A stretch of 64,000 nucleotides of DNA. It comes from Cymbidium sinense (Eukaryota > Streptophyta > Magnoliopsida > Asparagales > Orchidaceae). Shown in pieces: positions 60,110 to 64,000 of this stretch; the first letter of the stretch is position 1, and every line of letters begins with the position of its first letter. The position numbers were made by a program, and so were the translations under genes. The notes beneath the pieces were generated by a model. That model had not been told where the DNA came from. It saw only the letters and a list, made by a program, of their open reading frames with translations, and made no database searches. The DNA lies in assembly GCA_021442155.1 (NCBI GenBank), contig CM038221.1, forward strand, positions 146,187,601 to 146,251,600, written 5' to 3'.

Positions 60110-60780
60110 CTATATAGATAGTAGGTGTACTCCTGGTAGCAGGGTCATAACTTCTATTGGGTGGCCAATAAGGAGGTCATCCGTCCCTAGGCATGTCTCT
60201 AGATCTGCCTCTTCCTCTACTTGGTGGAGGTGTATCCACAATCTCCCAAACAAAGTATTGAAAGATGTTTTTGAGTCTATAATATCTTGTCTCCAATCAT
60301 CCATTTCTAATGGTAACACTATAGAGCCTAAGGCCCTCTCGCCTTGTTCATTGAATCCTCTCAACATCATCCTATCTTTTGAAAGTTTGGAGATGTCAAT
60401 CCTCAAGTAGTGAGGGTTTTAGACTCATAATATTCACGATGCACCTGATCAACAAGAACTCGGATATCATGTATCTTCAATATCTACCGAATGTAAAGAG
60501 GGTGGTTGCACTCCTGTAGAAGTCTTCATCAGAATGTAACTCCTAGAGTGTCCTCCAACTGAGCCTCCTCCTCAATCAAGAGTGAGCTAGGCTAAGCATA
60601 TCTTTGGATCAAGAAGAGCCTTGATTAGAGATTCCCTCATCTCTTTGGATAAGATAAGGGCATCATATATGCTTAACTTAGTTGACAGCTTTCCAAGATG
60701 TGCTAGGACGTTGTAGTCAACCTTGGCTTGATCCTCCACAAGCATATCCATGGGTGGAGAATTCTGTGGAGGGGCTATCT
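60110..60780 (-). pseudogene. E3 aspartic protease region
   Basis: The flank AKVDYNVLAHLGKLSTKLSI (about 60735-60676), then LILSKEMRESLIKALLDPKI, is readable. The active-site area near 60455-60420 reads RVLVD, then GAS, then VNIMSL across small shifts, so unlike E1 and E2 the glycine codon (GGT) is still present. The second half (60406-60110) holds MMLRGFNEQGERALGSIVLP and SKTSFNTLFGRLWIH. Broken by stops and indels. Confidence 0.8.
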
Positions 60781-62440
60781 ACTCTTTATAATCAATGATT
60801 TACCTTATCTAAGGTGCCTCCCTAGAGGTAGAACTTTGCCACCGTGAAGGTTAACTTTGACCTCTTGGAATGATGAATTTATGGAAGTTCTACCTTCATC
60901 AGTGCACCTACCACTTCTCCTATGGGATCATTGAGGATGACTCCAAATCAATCTCAAGAGGTGAACCCATGTGATAGAAATGAAATCTATTTCTAAATTA
61001 GAAGAGGAATGATCAACTAGAGTTATTATTATAAACTTGGAGAGAGAATAAAATCTAGAGTATCAAGTGACACAAAATGTAAGTGAAAGATCTCTTCATT
61101 GATTCTTTTAGATGGAGGTACAAATAAATCATGTAGAGTAAGTAGTGAGGGGTTTCCCTCTCCTATTTATGGTCACTAAGAAGAGCTGATGAAGTGAGTA
61201 GTACAACTATGGAAGGAATGCTAGACTTGATGGTGGTGCGCTACTATGCTATCCCGTGAAAGTAAGGTAGTCAGTCACGGTGATTTCTTCAAGTTGTCTT
61301 TACAACTTCCGAACCTTATTTGGTATGGTTTGAGTTGCTTGTGCACCTAAAGAAAGCTTCTTGATTTTAGAGACCACTTTTTAGAGGTTCTGATAAGGAA
61401 ATATCCCAACCTTCTTTTGTCTTAAGAGGATAAGTATCCCAAGAATTACTCGATGGAACCGAGGGATGTTCTAACAAGTATTCCTTGGGATAACATTCTC
61501 GACTATGCTCAAGCTAGTCCTCAAAGGTGATAATCCTCAAGACATGATTAACCATGCAAAGCAGGTAAAGTAAGATCATTACTCTTGCCACATATTTTCC
61601 TCTTGGTCTCAAGTAATTCAAAGTTAAGTTTCTTTAAGAGATTCTTAAAGATCTTCCTAACTACCTCCCTGAATGAATATGGCTTATTCAATATCGCAAG
61701 AGTAGGTGGGTAATATTTACCGGTGGATGAGTACCAGCTGAGTATGAAATGGTGGAGGGCAATATGGAACCGTGGTGGTAGATGTCGAGGTGGTGGTTAA
61801 GGAGGTGGTAATGGTGGCTGTGCAGGTCTTATATTGACTGGTCGCTTTCCCTTTGTCTACTAACACTACTACCCCGCTTTCTCAAGTTCTTCTCAGCTTG
61901 GGCTTGAATGATTGGTCTTGAAAAGGTAACTGTTTAATTTTCCCTTGTAAGCTAGCCGCTTTGTTGATTAGTTTCTCAAAAGTTTTGATAAATCCCTTTA
62001 GCATGAAAGAAACTGGCCATGAATATTCTTGAGAAGAATTTGTATATAGCATGTTCGATAACTATGGTTCATTTCATACTCAAGTTTCACCACCTAAGAA
62101 TATAATCAACAAGGGACTCATTTGATTTAGCACAATGAGGTCACCCTACTTTGCTGGCTCAGAAACCTCTTGATGAAGAGGTGCTCCAACTTAGAAAATC
62201 TTCACTAAACCATTGGTTTAGCATCAATCAAATGCAATCACGATTGCTAATGAAAAGAAGAGAAGTGCATCACTATCAACGTTGCAACAACCTCTAAAGT
62301 ATTATATGAGGGTTTCCATCAAAGATCTTGAAGGATGGTGGCACAAAACCCGGGATATTGGACCCATCAAATTCCTCTGGTAAGGTCTACCCTTTGGAAG
62401 ATGACCCACCTCGAAGCACCAATTCTTCTCTTCACTTATT
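60781..62440 (-). pseudogene. E3 gag and gag-protease linker
   Basis: The gag core is recognisable by GLPKGRPY near 62400, FDG/NP-like text, and CCNVDSDALLF (about 62290-62258), parallel to CCNVRGSDALSF in E2. KGFIKTFEKLINKAASLQGK lies at about 62007-61948 (E2 has FKKILNKASNL). DNA at 61170-61420 matches E1 130-330. A VNLHGGKVLP-like motif precedes the protease at about 60858-60830. No complete zinc knuckle was seen. Confidence 0.65.
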
Positions 62441-64000
62441 GTTCCACCATGCTTATATCTCTTTTGCATGGAGGTACCATCATGACCTTCCTACCGCCAT
62501 TATTTTGGTCCACGGAGATGTACTCTTGCCGAGAACATGCAACAACGGGGTGGCCTCTAAAGGAGTAGTCAGAATCTGATACCTTGAAGTGCTAGATGCC
62601 ACTAACAAGTCTTCAACTCTTTTCTCCATCTTACCGATATTTATCTCTCTACCTCTTGTTGAGGTTGAATGAGTTGTGTCATCTTCCTCAACTACAACAC
62701 CCTTCGCTATGTGATCCCTAAGGAGAGAACCTAGTCCCATATGACTTCTGAGTCCTCCAAGAAATCATCCTCATCTGATCAAAGACCTATCCTTCTCATC
62801 GAGCGATCACCACCAAGGAGTTCCCTCTACTCATCGAAGTACTAAGTGAGGTTCTCATCTAAAGAGCGGTCTAATCATGCAGGGATAAATACTCATTACT
62901 AATCAATAGTGGGGCTATGCTCACTGATAGAAATATATCAGACATTACTTACTGATGTAGTATTATCTCTAAGGACTGCGCCTATTATGTATATGCTAAT
63001 CACCAAGGGCCGAACTATAACTATGGATGGTGACAACTACGGTGTCCTTGGGTCACCATTCCTTCTTCACCATAGCTGAGGCGGGAGGTCAAATAGGTGA
63101 GCTTGACCTCACCTCAACTAGTGGACTAGATGGAGTGGGATCCGTAGGCCGTAGCAGGATCACCAATGGTGGTTGTCTCTCCCTGGATGGGGGCTTCTGG
63201 ATCTTGGCCAGAATGGGGTTTGATGTGATCTAAACAAGCTATGGTGGGCGGTGAGTGGAGCGATGCGGAGATAGCACCGACAGCCCCTCAATTATAGTTC
63301 TACTCCTCCTATGATGAGTAGCACTTGTAAGAATGATGTTGTCTGAATGATCGACCCTAGTAGAGCAATGATTGAGAAAATTCATCATGAGGCCATAATC
63401 GCCTGCAAATCTCCATCGCCTCCTCACTGCTCAGCCAATGCGAGCCTCAATGCTCTCCTAGAGATGACTGACAATCTTAGGGAACTACCTGATCAAAACT
63501 ACACCGCACTTGAGTGTTCATAGTTTGGCCAACTGCAAGACTCTCCAAGACATGGGCTTCCTGCTCCCTCTGTACTAAAATATGCTGGTGGAGGTAGTGT
63601 GAATCCTCTTGTAGTCCTCCTCTCCATCTGCTAAGAGGGGTTGAACCTACTACCACTCAAATGGAGAGGTCTCATGGAGATCCCTCCTCATACATAAAGC
63701 AACATCCATCTCTCATTTTCTCTGATGTTGCTTACCTTGCATTCTTGGCTGTGTACATGTAGGTCTTGCAGTGAGCACCCACCCCAAATATGGAGGAGAC
63801 TATTTTAGAAGCCAAGATAGCCTTCCCTTTTGGGGTGCCTAAGGAGGGGATAGTACACTAGAGAACAGAGTAACTAACATTGATTGGAACAACCGCATAG
63901 AAAGAACCGAGGTAGTAGGAACAACAATGGCCTTCCTCTTTAGTGGAGGAAACTCATAATCAGATGGTATATTAAATTGGATAAGCGACATCTTCCTTGC
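62441..64000 (-). pseudogene. E3 leader / gag N-terminal region
   Basis: Degraded. At the right edge an ATG at 63991-63989 opens MSLIQFNIPSDYEFPPLKRK and about 25 further codons before a stop. The continuation in the same area has a K-A-I-L-ASKIVSSIFGV stretch. Position and a basic PPLKRK segment suggest the leader ORF or gag start, comparable to E2 25284-26010, but no domain is recognised. A stretch at 62740-62480 (MEKRVEDLL) may be the coiled-coil part. Plus-strand frames at 62328-62579 and 63027-63233 are shadows. Confidence 0.45.

Larger units (their letters stand above)
56306..64000 (-). mobile_element. E3: internal region of a Tat/Ogre-type element (same family as E1)
   Basis: Domain order on the minus strand from right to left is leader/gag, protease, linker, RT, RNase H, aRNH, integrase. 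Its 5' LTR lies beyond 64000. Its 3' UTR is split by E2 and its 3' LTR starts at 18532. All domains contain stops and frameshifts, and no stretch exceeds about 110 codons. Confidence 0.85.

Noticed and set aside
62328..63233. Plus-strand open frames in the last 2 kb as host genes
   Set aside because: They are antisense to the E3 gag/leader region, and no recognisable domain or splice structure is seen.

Overview
This window looks like nuclear DNA from a seed plant with a large, repeat-rich genome. It is AT-rich, every reading frame of any length is retrotransposon-derived or a low-complexity shadow, and the recognisable proteins are gag, aspartic protease, reverse transcriptase, RNase H, a second (archaeal-type) RNase H and integrase of the Ty3/gypsy Tat/Ogre lineage. 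I see no intact host gene, tRNA, rRNA or CRISPR array. The clade of plant cannot be named from this sequence.

The window resolves into nested elements, named here for convenience. E1 (+ strand, 63-7763) is a decayed gag-pol with a short 3' UTR and the start of its 3' LTR. E3 (- strand) runs from beyond 64000 leftwards. Its gag-pol is at 64000-56306, its 3' UTR is split (56305-55364, then 20174-18533), and its 3' LTR starts at 18532 and runs leftwards. E2 (+ strand, 20175-55358) sits inside the E3 3' UTR. It has a 4.8 kb 5' LTR (20175-24968), a primer binding site (24976-24993), leader ORF, gag, pol, a 3' UTR with a ~127 bp tandem array, a polypurine tract and a 3' LTR starting at 43137. Two solo LTRs of the E1/E3-type family ('LTR-A', 7.5-7.9 kb each) later landed in E2. 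One splits its integrase (A1, 32429-40297, + strand) and the other splits its 3' LTR (A2, 45847-53324, - strand). Removing them and their duplicated target sites gives an ancestral E2 of about 19.8 kb.

The left part (6136-18532) is a pile of LTR-A pieces. Two + strand pieces (6136-7763, 7764-10474) meet a - strand piece (10475-16475) tail to tail. About 0.5 kb of unexplained, coding-like DNA (16476-17020) separates that from the start of the E3 3' LTR. A further - strand LTR-A start occupies 1-62.

The order of events is E3 first, then E2 into E3, then A1 and A2 into E2, and it follows directly from the nesting. All coding regions carry stops and frameshifts, so nothing here is expected to transpose by itself. 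The more notable features are the very long LTR-A, its dense TTGAC/GTCAA content, a palindromic GC-rich core shared by two LTR families, 3' UTR tandem arrays that could seed satellites, and the convergent LTR arms. I did not find a convincing new biological system beyond these.
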